Origin: Thalassococcus sp. S3
GTDB lineage: Bacteria > Pseudomonadota > Alphaproteobacteria > Rhodobacterales > Rhodobacteraceae
Reading direction: 5' to 3'
Length of the DNA: 64,000 nt
Assembly (NCBI RefSeq): GCF_004216475.1
Contig: NZ_CP022303.1
Coordinates: 1-64,000 of the forward strand
Below, piece after piece: positions 55,023 to 63,816 of the stretch (positions are counted from its first letter, which is position 1; each line of letters opens with the position of its first letter). A program made the position numbers and the translations under genes. Under the pieces are notes generated by a model. It did no database searches, was not told the DNA's origin, and was given only the letters and a program-made list of their open reading frames with translations.

Positions 55023-56195
55023 TTGATCAAGATCGCCCTGATTGCTTACGCGGCGTTGCTTTATGCGGCGCAGGGGGCGTGGATTCCCTACATCGGGCTC
55101 TGGTTGGCGGCTCAAGGTATCGCCGAGGCCGCGCTGCCGCTTCTCTTTGCGGTCATGCTGATGGCAAAGGTCGTGACCAATCCCGTTGTGGCCCATCTTT
55201 GTGACATGTCCGGCCGTCCCGAGAGGGTCGCGTTCTGGGTCACGCTCTTTCTGATCCTCTGCTATGCTACCCTGCTGTGGCCGGGCCTTTCGGTAAGCGG
55301 TCTTATGATACTGGTCGTTCTGGCCAGCGCGCTTGCCCCGACGGTGTTTCCGATCATTGACCGGCTGATCCTTCAGGCCAGCGGCGCCAGCGCCGAGGGG
55401 TTCGGGCGGTTGCGCATGTGGGGCTCAGTCGGCTTTGCGGTCGGCACCGTGCTGGCGGGGCAAGCGGCCCTGCGTGTTGGGCTGACGCCGGTTATCGTGC
55501 TTGTCGCCGTCCTTGGCGCGGCAAGTCTGATTGCACTGGGGCTTTATCGCAGGGCGCTTGGACCGATGACACGCCAATGGACCCCGCCCGAAAAGGCGCC
55601 GCTGCGTGCGCTCTTGGACCTTCCGCTTATCTGGCCGCCGCTCATTGCGGCCGCCCTGATCCTCGCAAGCAACGCGCACCTCTATACCTTGGCGCCGATC
55701 GAATGGTCTCAGGCGGGACTTTCGGCGGCCCTTATCTCTGCCATTCTGGTTGTCGGTGTTGGTGCCGAAGTGGCGGGTTTCTGGTTCGGCTCCAAAATGG
55801 CCGCGCGGATCAGCGCGCCAGCGCTTTTGACCATGGCCGCGCTGTTTACGGCCGCCAGATGGGGGACCATGGCGCTTTCTATCAATGTGCCGGTCCTGAT
55901 TTTGGCCCAGCTTGGTCAGGCGGCGACGATTGCGTTGACGACCATGGCGCTGGCCGCGGCGATCCGGCAATACGTGCCCGAAAACACCCGCGTGACCGCC
56001 TTTGCGATGTTCACCTTGTTGGGGATGGGACCCTTCATAAGCGGCGCCACGCTTTTGGCCGGCTGGGGGCAGGGGCAGTTCGGCGTGTCCGGATTTGCCA
56101 TGATGGTGCCTGTGGCGGGCTTCGCTGTCCTGATGGCTGGATTTTTCTGGATGCATGTCCGATCCCGTGGCCCGGAAGCGTCGCAAACAAGCTGA
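55023..56195 (+). CDS. MFS transporter, HcaT-like
   Basis: A 390-residue carrier with about twelve membrane segments in the MFS_1-like/HcaT (3-phenylpropionate permease) group. It starts IALIAYAALLYAAQGAWIPYIGLWLAAQGI, has VAHLCDMSGRPERVAF at loop 2-3, and GFGRLRMWGSVGFAVGTVLAG in segment 5. No ATG is available at the right place; TTG 55023 gives the usual N-terminus but only a weak ribosome site. Next to ligase 2, it could import or export an aromatic or short-chain acid. Confidence 0.78.
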   Translation: MIKIALIAYAALLYAAQGAWIPYIGLWLAAQGIAEAALPLLFAVMLMAKVVTNPVVAHLCDMSGRPERVAFWVTLFLILCYATLLWPGLSVSGLMILVVLASALAPTVFPIIDRLILQASGASAEGFGRLRMWGSVGFAVGTVLAGQAALRVGLTPVIVLVAVLGAASLIALGLYRRALGPMTRQWTPPEKAPLRALLDLPLIWPPLIAAALILASNAHLYTLAPIEWSQAGLSAALISAILVVGVGAEVAGFWFGSKMAARISAPALLTMAALFTAARWGTMALSINVPVLILAQLGQAATIALTTMALAAAIRQYVPENTRVTAFAMFTLLGMGPFISGATLLAGWGQGQFGVSGFAMMVPVAGFAVLMAGFFWMHVRSRGPEASQTS

Positions 56196-56203
56196 GGATC
56201 CTT

Positions 56204-57742
56204 ATGCCGCTAAGCCAAAGTCTGCCCGATCACGCGCGTCTTCATCCTGACCGGATGGCAACACGCATTTCGGGCCGCGCGTTAAGCTACGGTCTGCTTT
56301 GGAACAAGGTCCAGAGGCTGTATCACTGGATTGCCGCGCTGCCCCGTCAGCCGCGCGAGCAGGACATCCTTCGTGATGTCCCTGTCTTTGGCGTGATGCT
56401 GGGAAACCACCCTCATACCGCGGAATTCCTCACCGCCGCCTTGTCCACGCCATGTTGCATGATCCTTCTGGATCCCGCGATGCCGCAGGAGGTCGTTTCT
56501 GGAATTCTGGATCGGCTTCCCCCCGACGTGCTGTTCGTTGGTCCTGACAACGCGTTTGGTGCCGAAGATCTGCCATTCCCGGTCGTCGTGGTCGACGAAG
56601 AGGCCGGGTTCGAGCCACCGCTTTCCGACAACGTGACGCTGACAGTGCCTGCTTGTGCCGATGAAGCTCCGTTCATGGTTACCTTTACGTCCGGAACAAC
56701 GTCCCAGCCCAAGGCCATCCTGCGCAAACGGGCCGAATGGCGCGCCTCTCTCGAACTGGGGCGACGCCATTTTGGCCTTTCGGAGACCGCGCACACCTGC
56801 TCTCCGGGGCCTTTGGCCCATGGGTTGACACTTTATTCCTTTGCGGAAACCCTAGATGTTGGCGCGTCTTTTCATTCGGGCCGGAAATTCGGCGCCGAAC
56901 AGATCTTTGAATGCTTCGAAAATCACGCCATCGCCCGCCTTGTCTGCGTGCCATCGGTCCTCGATGCCCTCGTCCGTCACGGGTCAGAGACGGGACATGT
57001 CGCGGCGCATCTGCAAAAGATCACAACGGCCGGGGCGCGGCTGGAATCTCACCTTTTGACCAAGTTGCGCGCAATCGCCCCATCTGCGACTGTCACCGAA
57101 TACTACGGCGCGTCCGAGCTTGGCTTTGTCAGCACCGCCGATCACATACCCCATGAAGAGGGCTATGCCTCCAGCGCATCGGGCGTCGGTCGTGCCTTTC
57201 CGGAGGTGCAGATTGCATTGCGCCCCGTCTCAACCGGCGAAGGTGACGACCATAGCGGCATTATCTATGTGCGCAGCCCGTTGAGCATTCAGGATTATCT
57301 TTGGCAGCAAGATCAAAGTGGGTTTCGACGCGACGGCGAATGGGCAAGCGTGGGCGATATCGGTCGGTTGAGCGAGAATGGATCCCTTACCGTCATCGGA
57401 CGTGCGGACGGCATGGTGATTACGGGCGGATACAACGTCTACCCCGAAGAAGTCGCTGCCTGCCTTACACAGCATCCCGCCATCCGCGCGGCCTGCATTC
57501 TGGGCCTTCCCGATGCCTATCTTGGCCAAAAACTGGTCGCCGTTCTGGAGTTCGAGCAGCAGGACGGCCCCGTTTCGGCCAAGGAGCTGGGCGTGTTTTG
57601 TGCAAAGTATCTGCCACGCTACAAGGTTCCACGCGACTTTATCGCGACCCAAGCATGGCCGATGACGCAAAGCGGCAAGATAGCCCGGGGATTGCTGACG
57701 GATTGGATCAAGGCCAGAGCGCCAGGGCTTGTCTTGTTGTAA
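56204..57742 (+). CDS. AMP-dependent acyl/aryl-acid ligase 2
   Basis: A 512-residue ANL enzyme with FMVTFTSGTTSQPKAILRKRAEW (P-loop), EYYGASELGFVSTA, GEWASVGDIGRLS, the hinge IGRADGMVITGGYNVYPEEV and the catalytic Lys in MTQSGKIARG. It is only distantly similar to ligase 1, so the two probably activate different acids. ATG 56204 follows GAGGA and lies nine bases after the MFS stop; an upstream in-frame extension is only a shadow of the MFS gene. Confidence 0.84.
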   Translation: MPLSQSLPDHARLHPDRMATRISGRALSYGLLWNKVQRLYHWIAALPRQPREQDILRDVPVFGVMLGNHPHTAEFLTAALSTPCCMILLDPAMPQEVVSGILDRLPPDVLFVGPDNAFGAEDLPFPVVVVDEEAGFEPPLSDNVTLTVPACADEAPFMVTFTSGTTSQPKAILRKRAEWRASLELGRRHFGLSETAHTCSPGPLAHGLTLYSFAETLDVGASFHSGRKFGAEQIFECFENHAIARLVCVPSVLDALVRHGSETGHVAAHLQKITTAGARLESHLLTKLRAIAPSATVTEYYGASELGFVSTADHIPHEEGYASSASGVGRAFPEVQIALRPVSTGEGDDHSGIIYVRSPLSIQDYLWQQDQSGFRRDGEWASVGDIGRLSENGSLTVIGRADGMVITGGYNVYPEEVAACLTQHPAIRAACILGLPDAYLGQKLVAVLEFEQQDGPVSAKELGVFCAKYLPRYKVPRDFIATQAWPMTQSGKIARGLLTDWIKARAPGLVLL

Positions 57743-57798
57743 CGGCAAGCCTCGCGTAACGGAGAGTTTTCGGTGCAACGATGCAAGGACAGCCTGCC

Positions 57799-58584
57799 AT
57801 GACTTCGTCTTCCCAATTCATGTCGGCACTGATCACCGGTGCCAGCAGCGGTCTAGGCGCCGCGATGGCGGACAAGCTGGCGGGGCCTGATCGGTCTCTC
57901 TGCCTTCTCGGTCGGAATGCCGAACGGCTGAGCGCCGTGGCCGAGCGGTGTCGCGCCCGCGGTGCGAAGGTTGAAACCCATCTTGTGGACGTCGCCGATG
58001 CAGATGCGATGCACGCCACCCTGTCGGAGGCGGACGAGCGGTTACGCTTCGACCTCGTGTTTGTCAGCGCCGGTGTGGCGTTCGGGCGCGAAACACCCGA
58101 TACGGCGCGCCAGACCGTAGAAACGAACGTGCTGGGTGTCATCAACACGATTGCCCCGGTCGAACCGGGCCTGATCGCACGCGGCACCGGGCAAATTGCG
58201 TTGCTAAGCTCATTGGCGGCGTTTCGCGTTCTGGGCGGGCCGGGAAGCTATGCCGGAAGCAAGGCGTGGGTCAGGATTTATGGCGAGGCGCTGAGAGGGC
58301 AGCTTGCCAGCAAGGGTGTCGGTGTGAGCGTGATCTGCCCCGGCTTCGTCGACACACCCATGATCGATGAACGAACCCGCAAGACCCTGCCGGAACCGCC
58401 CATGCCCGCGGACCAGGCAGCGGATCTGATTCTGGATGGGCTGATCCGCAATGCCCCGCGGATCAGTTTCCCGCGCAAGTCTGCCCTTCAGATCTGGTGG
58501 CTGGCCATGCGCCCCGCCTGGCTGACGGACAGACGCACCATGCGCAGGTTCCAGGCGGCAAGAGACGCCAGCGAACAATCCTAA
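57799..58584 (+). CDS. Short-chain dehydrogenase/reductase
   Basis: A roughly 261-residue Rossmann-fold SDR: ALITGASSGLGAAMADKL (nucleotide loop), DLVFVSAGVAFG, catalytic Ser in IALLSSLAAFRVLGG, and YAGSKAW with the Tyr-x3-Lys pair, followed by VICPGFVDTP. The C-terminal hydrophobic stretch ALQIWWLAMRPAWL suggests membrane association. The ATG at 57799 follows AAGGA by nine bases and is preferred to one 18 bases earlier. Reduces an unknown ketone or oxidises an alcohol; it follows ligase 2 by about 56 bases. Confidence 0.85.
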   Translation: MTSSSQFMSALITGASSGLGAAMADKLAGPDRSLCLLGRNAERLSAVAERCRARGAKVETHLVDVADADAMHATLSEADERLRFDLVFVSAGVAFGRETPDTARQTVETNVLGVINTIAPVEPGLIARGTGQIALLSSLAAFRVLGGPGSYAGSKAWVRIYGEALRGQLASKGVGVSVICPGFVDTPMIDERTRKTLPEPPMPADQAADLILDGLIRNAPRISFPRKSALQIWWLAMRPAWLTDRRTMRRFQAARDASEQS

Positions 58585-58922
58585 ATTCAAGCCACTTTCA
58601 GAACGACACGTTCACTGGCAAGAGAATCGCGTTTCGTCCAGCGATCCGCGTCCCAGATCTGTGGGACCCAATCGGTGCCGCAGTGCCACATTGCTGTTGG
58701 GTATACGACGCAGTGGGCCATCAACCACCCTCCCGCAGGCCGCAAAGCTTTCGGAATTGACGCCGGCGCAATCCCTCTGGCGCCGTTGTTCATAGGGCAC
58801 GTCGCCTCGATCCTTCTTTATCATGATCTTCTCAGCGTTATTGCCTCTGCTGACAGAGGTTATCGCAGCTTTCGTCCGCACCCTGTACGTGGGGAGATGT
58901 CCAAGATTATATCCTTATATAT

Positions 58923-58936
58923 CATACGCTTGTATG
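58923..58936. promoter_or_regulatory. CATAC-GCTT-GTATG inverted repeat
   Basis: Perfect five-base arms with a four-base spacer in AT-rich DNA, about 170 bases upstream of the KAS III start. Candidate operator. Confidence 0.35.
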
Positions 58937-58968
58937 GATAGTGACCGGTTTCCCAGGCTCTGCGCAAA

Positions 58969-59012
58969 GTCCTAATTCGCGAATTTGGACAACCCCGATC
59001 ATGAATTAGGAC
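58969..59012. promoter_or_regulatory. Long inverted repeat upstream of the KAS III operon
   Basis: Perfect ten-base arms GTCCTAATTC (58969-58978) and GAATTAGGAC (59003-59012) are separated by 24 bases. Inside the left half is a perfect 12-base palindrome AATTCGCGAATT (58974-58985). The ends lie about 95 bases before the KAS III ATG. A regulator-binding site is likely, with no regulator gene nearby. Confidence 0.55.
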
Positions 59013-59105
59013 GCGTGGCACCGCTGCCCTCGCCTATCGGTAGGTCAAGCCGCCCATCCTCCCATCGACTGCAGCGGCTCGTTCAAACGATTTCAAGGGC
59101 TCCGT

Positions 59106-60035
59106 ATGTCAGTTCTTTGCCACATTTCACTTCCTCAGGACGGCTATGCACATGTGCCGCTCTCTGAACTGAACGACACACATGGCCTAAACCGTCGCGC
59201 TTCGCAGACGTATGACAGGTTTTACGGATTGCAAGCTGTTATCCGTCACGAAGGTTCGCTGGACCGGATGTTGAGCGACGTGCTTGGTCGTGCGCTGGAG
59301 CAGGTTCCGGACGCGTCCGAGCGGGCGGGGCAACTTGTCTACTGCAAAACCCAGACCCACAACACGCGGACCGACTTGTCGTGGCTGCGGCGCTTTGCCG
59401 ATGCGCATGACCTCGGTCATTGGGAGGTGTCATCGCTGTCGATGACAAGCTGCACCTCGGCCCTCGTGCAGATGCACGTCGCCGAACTTTGCGAAACAGA
59501 CGGCCCGCTCATCGTTCTGACCGGAGAAAAGGCGTTTCACCCCTGGGTGAGTCGCTTGCCGGTGGGATTGTTGGCCGAGGTGCCGTCTGCGGCTGTGTTC
59601 AACGCAGGGCAGGGAAGCTGGCGGGTCGCGGGGACGTCGGTCCGGCATCTGCCCCGGTTCCACCAAAACCCCGATACGATGAGCGCCGATGATCGCCGCG
59701 CGCTCCAGACCGTTTATGCCGATGCCCTTATCGCATTCATGGAGGAGAGTCTGGCGCGCTACGGCACCGCCGTTACCCGCAACATGGCGTTTCTTCCCCA
59801 CAACCTCAATCGTCCGATGACCGATGTCATCATCCGCCACTTCGGATGGGAGGCGCTCAGCTTCCACGGCGATATGGCCCGGACGGGCCATGCCTATTGC
59901 TCTGACGGATTTATGAACCTGGCGGCCTTTGAAGCTGCCGGGCGCCCCGAACGTCAGGTTCTCATCCTGGCGGCAGGGACCGGTGTGACCTTCGCCACCT
60001 GCCTGCTTGACCGCATTCCCACTCCCAAACTCTGA
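59106..60035 (+). CDS. KAS III-like (thiolase-fold) acyl transferase/condensing enzyme
   Basis: A 309-residue FabH-like protein. The active-site Cys is in SLSMTSCTSALVQMHVAEL (C116) and the catalytic His in LPHNLNRPM (H232), matching the PHQANxR motif. The Asn of KAS III (GNTSAAS) is replaced in TGHAYCSDGFMNL (H262). That swap suggests acyl transfer or an unusual condensation rather than fatty-acid initiation. It is the first gene of an operon with an ACP, so the substrate is probably ACP- or CoA-bound. AAGGG lies six bases before the ATG. Confidence 0.83.
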   Translation: MSVLCHISLPQDGYAHVPLSELNDTHGLNRRASQTYDRFYGLQAVIRHEGSLDRMLSDVLGRALEQVPDASERAGQLVYCKTQTHNTRTDLSWLRRFADAHDLGHWEVSSLSMTSCTSALVQMHVAELCETDGPLIVLTGEKAFHPWVSRLPVGLLAEVPSAAVFNAGQGSWRVAGTSVRHLPRFHQNPDTMSADDRRALQTVYADALIAFMEESLARYGTAVTRNMAFLPHNLNRPMTDVIIRHFGWEALSFHGDMARTGHAYCSDGFMNLAAFEAAGRPERQVLILAAGTGVTFATCLLDRIPTPKL

Positions 60036-60050
60036 AAGAGGATATTTCCC

Positions 60051-60323
60051 ATGGATCCCAAGATCGCAGACGCCATCGCCGCCGCATTGTCCGAAGTGAC
60101 CGAGCGTCCGGTTTCCAATGTCACGGCCGACATGCGCTTTGACCGCGATTTCGACCTGGACAGCTACATGTTCGTGCAATTCCTCCTGGGGCTGGAAGAC
60201 AAGGTTCCGGGCCTGCGCTTTGATCCGGAATCCATTGGTCAGGCCGGGTTCAACACCATGGGCAGCCTGGCAGATCACATCGCCGGACGGGTCTCCGCGA
60301 CCGGGGAGATGGCAGATGCTTGA
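60051..60323 (+). CDS. Acyl carrier protein
   Basis: A 90-residue carrier protein, MDPKIADAIAAALSEVTE...DRDFDLDSYMFVQFLLGLEDKVPG. S38 in DLDSYMF is the 4'-phosphopantetheine attachment site (DSY in place of DSL). A good ribosome site (GAGGA) precedes the ATG, 15 bases after the KAS III stop. It is a dedicated ACP of this cluster rather than the fatty-acid AcpP. No phosphopantetheinyl transferase is visible in the window. Confidence 0.88.
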   Translation: MDPKIADAIAAALSEVTERPVSNVTADMRFDRDFDLDSYMFVQFLLGLEDKVPGLRFDPESIGQAGFNTMGSLADHIAGRVSATGEMADA

Positions 60324-60954
60324 TGTCACCGGCTACGATCTGTCCGGGCACGTCTTCGCAACGGCCCGGGAACAGACGCCACGCGACGCGATGGAATTTG
60401 CCTGTCGCACCGTCACCGGCACCAGTGGTTTCCTTGTGATCGGAAACCATGCGGTGCACGCCCCCGGAGCGCGTCTTGTCGATCCTGCATCCGTGGACAG
60501 CGAGGTCGTGGTTCAGGAAACCTTTCAGGAGCACGCGCTTGCGCCCTTCGATCTGACCCTGTCCCGCTGCGCGGCCCGTGCGCCGACGCATCGGACACCG
60601 GTCTTCGAGGCAACGGTCGTGGCCCTTCGCCTGGGCCTTCTGGCCCGGATCCTCGATCGGGCTTTCGGCCACCTGGAGCACCGCGAAAGCTTTGGCCAGA
60701 AACTGACCCACCATCAGTTGGTCAAGGCCCAGTTCTCCGAAACCGGTGCGATGCTCAGCCGCCAGCGGGAGGAGCTTTCGCTGGCGCAGGATCGCCCCGT
60801 CAATGCCCAGCGCCTGCATGCCGAGATCGACCGGCACACGGTCCAGGCCGCCAAGCTTATGGGCGGGCACGGCTTTCGGGCCGGGGCGCTGAACGGGCTG
60901 GAATACCTGTCCGCGCTTGTCCGGGCCACACTCGCCCCCGAGGTCGGAGGCTAA
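60316..60954 (+). CDS. Acyl-CoA dehydrogenase-like protein lacking the N-terminal domain
   Basis: A 212-residue protein. Its second half is an acyl-CoA dehydrogenase C-terminal helical domain: HRESFGQKLTHHQLVKAQFSE and HTVQAAKLMGGHGFRAGALNGLEYLSALVRATLAPE. The first 95 residues resemble at most part of the beta domain, and the N-terminal helical domain is missing. Full-length enzymes have about 380 residues. It may work with a partner, or desaturate an ACP-bound acyl group in a reduced form. Starts inside the ACP stop (eight-base overlap). I see no upstream remnant, so a frameshifted gene is unlikely. Confidence 0.72.
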   Translation: MLDVTGYDLSGHVFATAREQTPRDAMEFACRTVTGTSGFLVIGNHAVHAPGARLVDPASVDSEVVVQETFQEHALAPFDLTLSRCAARAPTHRTPVFEATVVALRLGLLARILDRAFGHLEHRESFGQKLTHHQLVKAQFSETGAMLSRQREELSLAQDRPVNAQRLHAEIDRHTVQAAKLMGGHGFRAGALNGLEYLSALVRATLAPEVGG

Positions 60955-60957
60955 GCG

Positions 60958-61542
60958 ATGCCGCGTCCGCACCCGATATCACATGTGCGCCTGCTGGCTT
61001 CGGGCGCACTTCCGCACCGCCCGCGGCGCAGGCCCTGCGCTCAGGCCGCCTCTGACCGGCTGAACGCGTGGCGTCGGATGCAGGGCCTTCAGAGCGACAT
61101 CGTGATCGAGGAAGCGTCCTTTGCGGATGACCTTGAAGACGTGGCCCTGCACGCCGCCGGTCTGCGCGATGACTGGAAAACGGTTTGCGGTCGGGTCCCG
61201 GCGCCCATGCTCGTTTATCTGCACCGGGGTCACCAACCAGATCCGCGCAGCCCGATCCTGCAACATCTGCTCCGTACCATCGATCACCGGGGGCCGGTCC
61301 ACGCGCTGCGCGTTGAAACCCGCCGTGCCCTGCATGATGCGCTGGATCTGGCACGGGGTCTTGCAGCACAAGCCGGTCTTGCCCTCGTGCTCAGCGACCC
61401 GACGGAACGGCTGGCCACCCGTGCCCCAAACCGCGCCCCGCTGCGCTTTCTCCTGCTGGGTGATGCCCGGCTTGCCGAACACCACATCCCCGCATCGCCG
61501 CACCCCAGCGTGCCAGACTTCATTATTCAGGAGAGCCCTTGA
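60958..61542 (+). CDS. Truncated KAS III-like protein without the active-site Cys
   Basis: A 194-residue protein I first took as unknown. By eye it lines up with the N-terminal half of the KAS III-like protein at 59106: DRLNAWRRMQGLQ with YDRFYGLQ, MLVYLHRGHQPD with LVYCKTQTHNT, VHALRVETRRALHDALDLARGL with the Cys-bearing helix, and LALVLSDPTERL with LIVLTGEKAF. The Cys position is Thr/Arg. It could be a non-catalytic partner, comparable to a chain-length factor, for one of the flanking KAS III enzymes. The match is visual and needs structural comparison. Confidence 0.55.
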   Translation: MPRPHPISHVRLLASGALPHRPRRRPCAQAASDRLNAWRRMQGLQSDIVIEEASFADDLEDVALHAAGLRDDWKTVCGRVPAPMLVYLHRGHQPDPRSPILQHLLRTIDHRGPVHALRVETRRALHDALDLARGLAAQAGLALVLSDPTERLATRAPNRAPLRFLLLGDARLAEHHIPASPHPSVPDFIIQESP

Positions 61543-62915
61543 TGTCATCTGTTGACGCCCCCGCCGTCGTGCGCCCTGACCTCGGGATGCGCGCCGAAGC
61601 CCCCTCAGCTTTGCAGACGCTGGGACGGATCCTGACGCTCGCCATTCCCTTCGCTGTTGGGGCCGCCGTGACCTCGGCGCTGAACCTCGGCAAGATCGCC
61701 ATGCTGGCTCGCGTGCCCGATACCGGCGCGCTGCACATCCTGTCGCTGCTCCAACCCAGCTTTATCCTGATCCTCGCGATCATGGAGGGGCTCGCGATCA
61801 CCAACCAGGTGTTCAGCGCCAGATCGCGTCACAACTGGCCGGCCCGTGGCGTCTTGCGCGCCTCTCGCCAGCTTTCCATCGTCGGGCTTGTCATTTTTGC
61901 GGTCGTCGCCGGGATTGGCTATGGCCTTTCCGAATACGCACCGATCAACGACCCCACGATCCAGACCACATTGCAGTATTTCCCTCTTTTCGTGCTGTCG
62001 ATGGGCCTTTTCGTGATCTTCGACATCTACTACGGCGCGATGCGGGGACAGGGAAAGGTTCTGCTGGGTCTTTTGCCTTTCGCGGCATTGGTGGTCATTG
62101 ACCTGTCGGTAACCTACGCGCTCGTCACCCAACTCGGTTGGGGGTTCGAGGCTGTGCTGCTGGGTAATCTCGCAGGTCCGGCCCTGATGCTGCCCGTGAT
62201 GATCTGGCTCCTCCGGCGCGAGACGGCCAAGGGCGAAGAGGTCGAGGCAGAGCCCTTCCGCATCCGTCTGCGCCAGCTTCAGGTGCGCGTCGGCCTGCCA
62301 GTCTTTAGCTCCATCGTCGTCGGCTTTGTCAGCGCCTCAGTCGTATTCCCGCTTCTCGCCAAGCTTGGACAGGACAATGCATCGGCCTTCTTCGTCGTGC
62401 TGCGCTACCGGATCGCCTTCATGATCCCCGCCATCGCGATCGGCTCGGCCATCGCAATCCTCGTCAATCAGGCGACGGAAGAGGGGCAAGGCCGCACGCG
62501 GGTCCGATACCTCGCCATCGGGGTGCCGATCATGCTTGTCCTCTATGCCGCGGCCACCTTTGCCTTGCCGAAATGGAGCGCGCCGCTCGACGTCCTTGTT
62601 CCCAGCCAATCCGAGACGCTGAGACTGGCCACCGAATTCATGTTCGCCAAGTTGCTGATCACTTTCTTCCTGGTGGCCGCCACGGCGATGTATCAGGTCA
62701 TCCTCGAACAGCTTGGGCGCGGCGTACATGTCCTCGTGATCACCATCATCTGCGAGGCAGGCACCTGCGCCGCGATGATCTGGGCCATGCAGAACGGCGC
62801 TGACATTACGCTGGTGGTGCAAATCCTCGTCGGCTTCGCGGCGCTCAGCTTTGCGCTCTTCTCGCTCCAGTTCCTGCTTCTGATGCGCAAGATGGGAGCC
62901 CAAGATGCTGTTTGA
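61542..62915 (+). CDS. MATE family efflux transporter
   Basis: A 457-residue protein with about twelve membrane segments in the MATE/DinF fold: LGRILTLAIPFAVGAAVTSALNLGKIAMLARV at the N-terminus, SLLQPSFILILAIMEGLAITNQVFSARS, FVIFDIYYGAMRGQGKV and the second-half repeat RVGLPVFSSIVVGFVSASVVFPLLAKLGQ. It would export the cluster product by cation antiport. ATG 61542 follows GGAG and shares a base with the upstream stop (TGATG). It ends inside the start of the hydrolase gene. Confidence 0.9.
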   Translation: MSSVDAPAVVRPDLGMRAEAPSALQTLGRILTLAIPFAVGAAVTSALNLGKIAMLARVPDTGALHILSLLQPSFILILAIMEGLAITNQVFSARSRHNWPARGVLRASRQLSIVGLVIFAVVAGIGYGLSEYAPINDPTIQTTLQYFPLFVLSMGLFVIFDIYYGAMRGQGKVLLGLLPFAALVVIDLSVTYALVTQLGWGFEAVLLGNLAGPALMLPVMIWLLRRETAKGEEVEAEPFRIRLRQLQVRVGLPVFSSIVVGFVSASVVFPLLAKLGQDNASAFFVVLRYRIAFMIPAIAIGSAIAILVNQATEEGQGRTRVRYLAIGVPIMLVLYAAATFALPKWSAPLDVLVPSQSETLRLATEFMFAKLLITFFLVAATAMYQVILEQLGRGVHVLVITIICEAGTCAAMIWAMQNGADITLVVQILVGFAALSFALFSLQFLLLMRKMGAQDAV

Positions 62916-63816
62916 GCTTGCCTATCCCGGCCTTTGCCTGGCCGAAGGGGTGCGCCGGATCATCGGGCGGCCCCGTCCCGGCCCCGCCTTCGCCTTTCGC
63001 GCGATCAAGGGGCGGATGCGCCGCCACGAGATCGCTATGGTGACCGCCGTCAGCCCCCGTGCGGGCGCCCGCATCGCCCTTCGCCGCTTTGAGACCGCGC
63101 GGCCGGTGAATGCGCCAAGCCCTCGGATCGCTCCGCGCAAGGGCTCTGCCCTCGCCGAACAGTGCTTCGGTCCTGCGACCGGGCCACGTGTGCTCTTGCT
63201 CCATGGGTGGAACGCGCACAGCGCGATGATGCTGCCCTTGGCGCGGATGCTTGCAGCTCAGGGCGCACATGTCGTGGTTCCCGATCTGCCCGGGGAAGGG
63301 GCGAACCCGGCCCGTGCATTCAGCTTTGCCGAGAAGGCGTGTCGGCTGGCGGCGCATTACGAGGGGGACCGCTTTGACGCCATCATCGGTCATTCCGCCG
63401 GTGGCCTGATCGCGGCCCAGGCAGTTGAGCAGGGGTTGCAGGCAGACAGCATGATCACCGTCTGCGCGCCCTATTCGATGGCCACGCTTCTGCATGCCTA
63501 TCTCATCCGGATCGCCGCGCCCGAGCCGCTGCTGGATGCCGTGCTCGATCTTCATGCCCGTCGCGAAGATCGCGATCCGAAACAGGTCGGGCCTGCCGTC
63601 TATGCGGCCTATACCGGGCGGATCCTGATCGTTCACGCCCGTACCGACTGGCAAGTCAAACTGGCGGAAGCGTTTGACATTGCTTCGGTAACCGGGGCCA
63701 CCCCCTTGGTTCTCGATCACTGCAATCACCATACGATCCTGGAAGATCCGCGCCTTCACGCGGCCATATCGGATGCGGTCCTGACCCCGACCGACGAACG
63801 GAGGCTGGCATGCTGA
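62905..63816 (+). CDS. Alpha/beta hydrolase
   Basis: A 303-residue alpha/beta hydrolase with oxyanion segment LLLHGWNAHSAMM, nucleophile elbow IIGHSAGG (Ser in GHSAGG), and a late acid/His pair in ARTDW and HCNHHTIL. The first 90 residues precede the core and may form a cap or docking segment. It might release or cyclise the ACP-bound product. The ATG overlaps the MATE stop by 11 bases and its end overlaps the next gene by seven. Confidence 0.8.
   Translation: MLFELAYPGLCLAEGVRRIIGRPRPGPAFAFRAIKGRMRRHEIAMVTAVSPRAGARIALRRFETARPVNAPSPRIAPRKGSALAEQCFGPATGPRVLLLHGWNAHSAMMLPLARMLAAQGAHVVVPDLPGEGANPARAFSFAEKACRLAAHYEGDRFDAIIGHSAGGLIAAQAVEQGLQADSMITVCAPYSMATLLHAYLIRIAAPEPLLDAVLDLHARREDRDPKQVGPAVYAAYTGRILIVHARTDWQVKLAEAFDIASVTGATPLVLDHCNHHTILEDPRLHAAISDAVLTPTDERRLAC

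Larger units (their letters stand above)
58585..59105. other. Intergenic region before the KAS III operon
   Basis: About 520 bases. The first 300 have no recognised gene; a minus-strand frame at 58587-58793 encodes a Trp-rich stretch (WHCGTDWVPQIWDADRW) that matches nothing I know. The part from 58890 on is AT-rich and palindrome-dense (listed separately), and is probably the promoter region for the 59106 operon. Confidence 0.5.
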
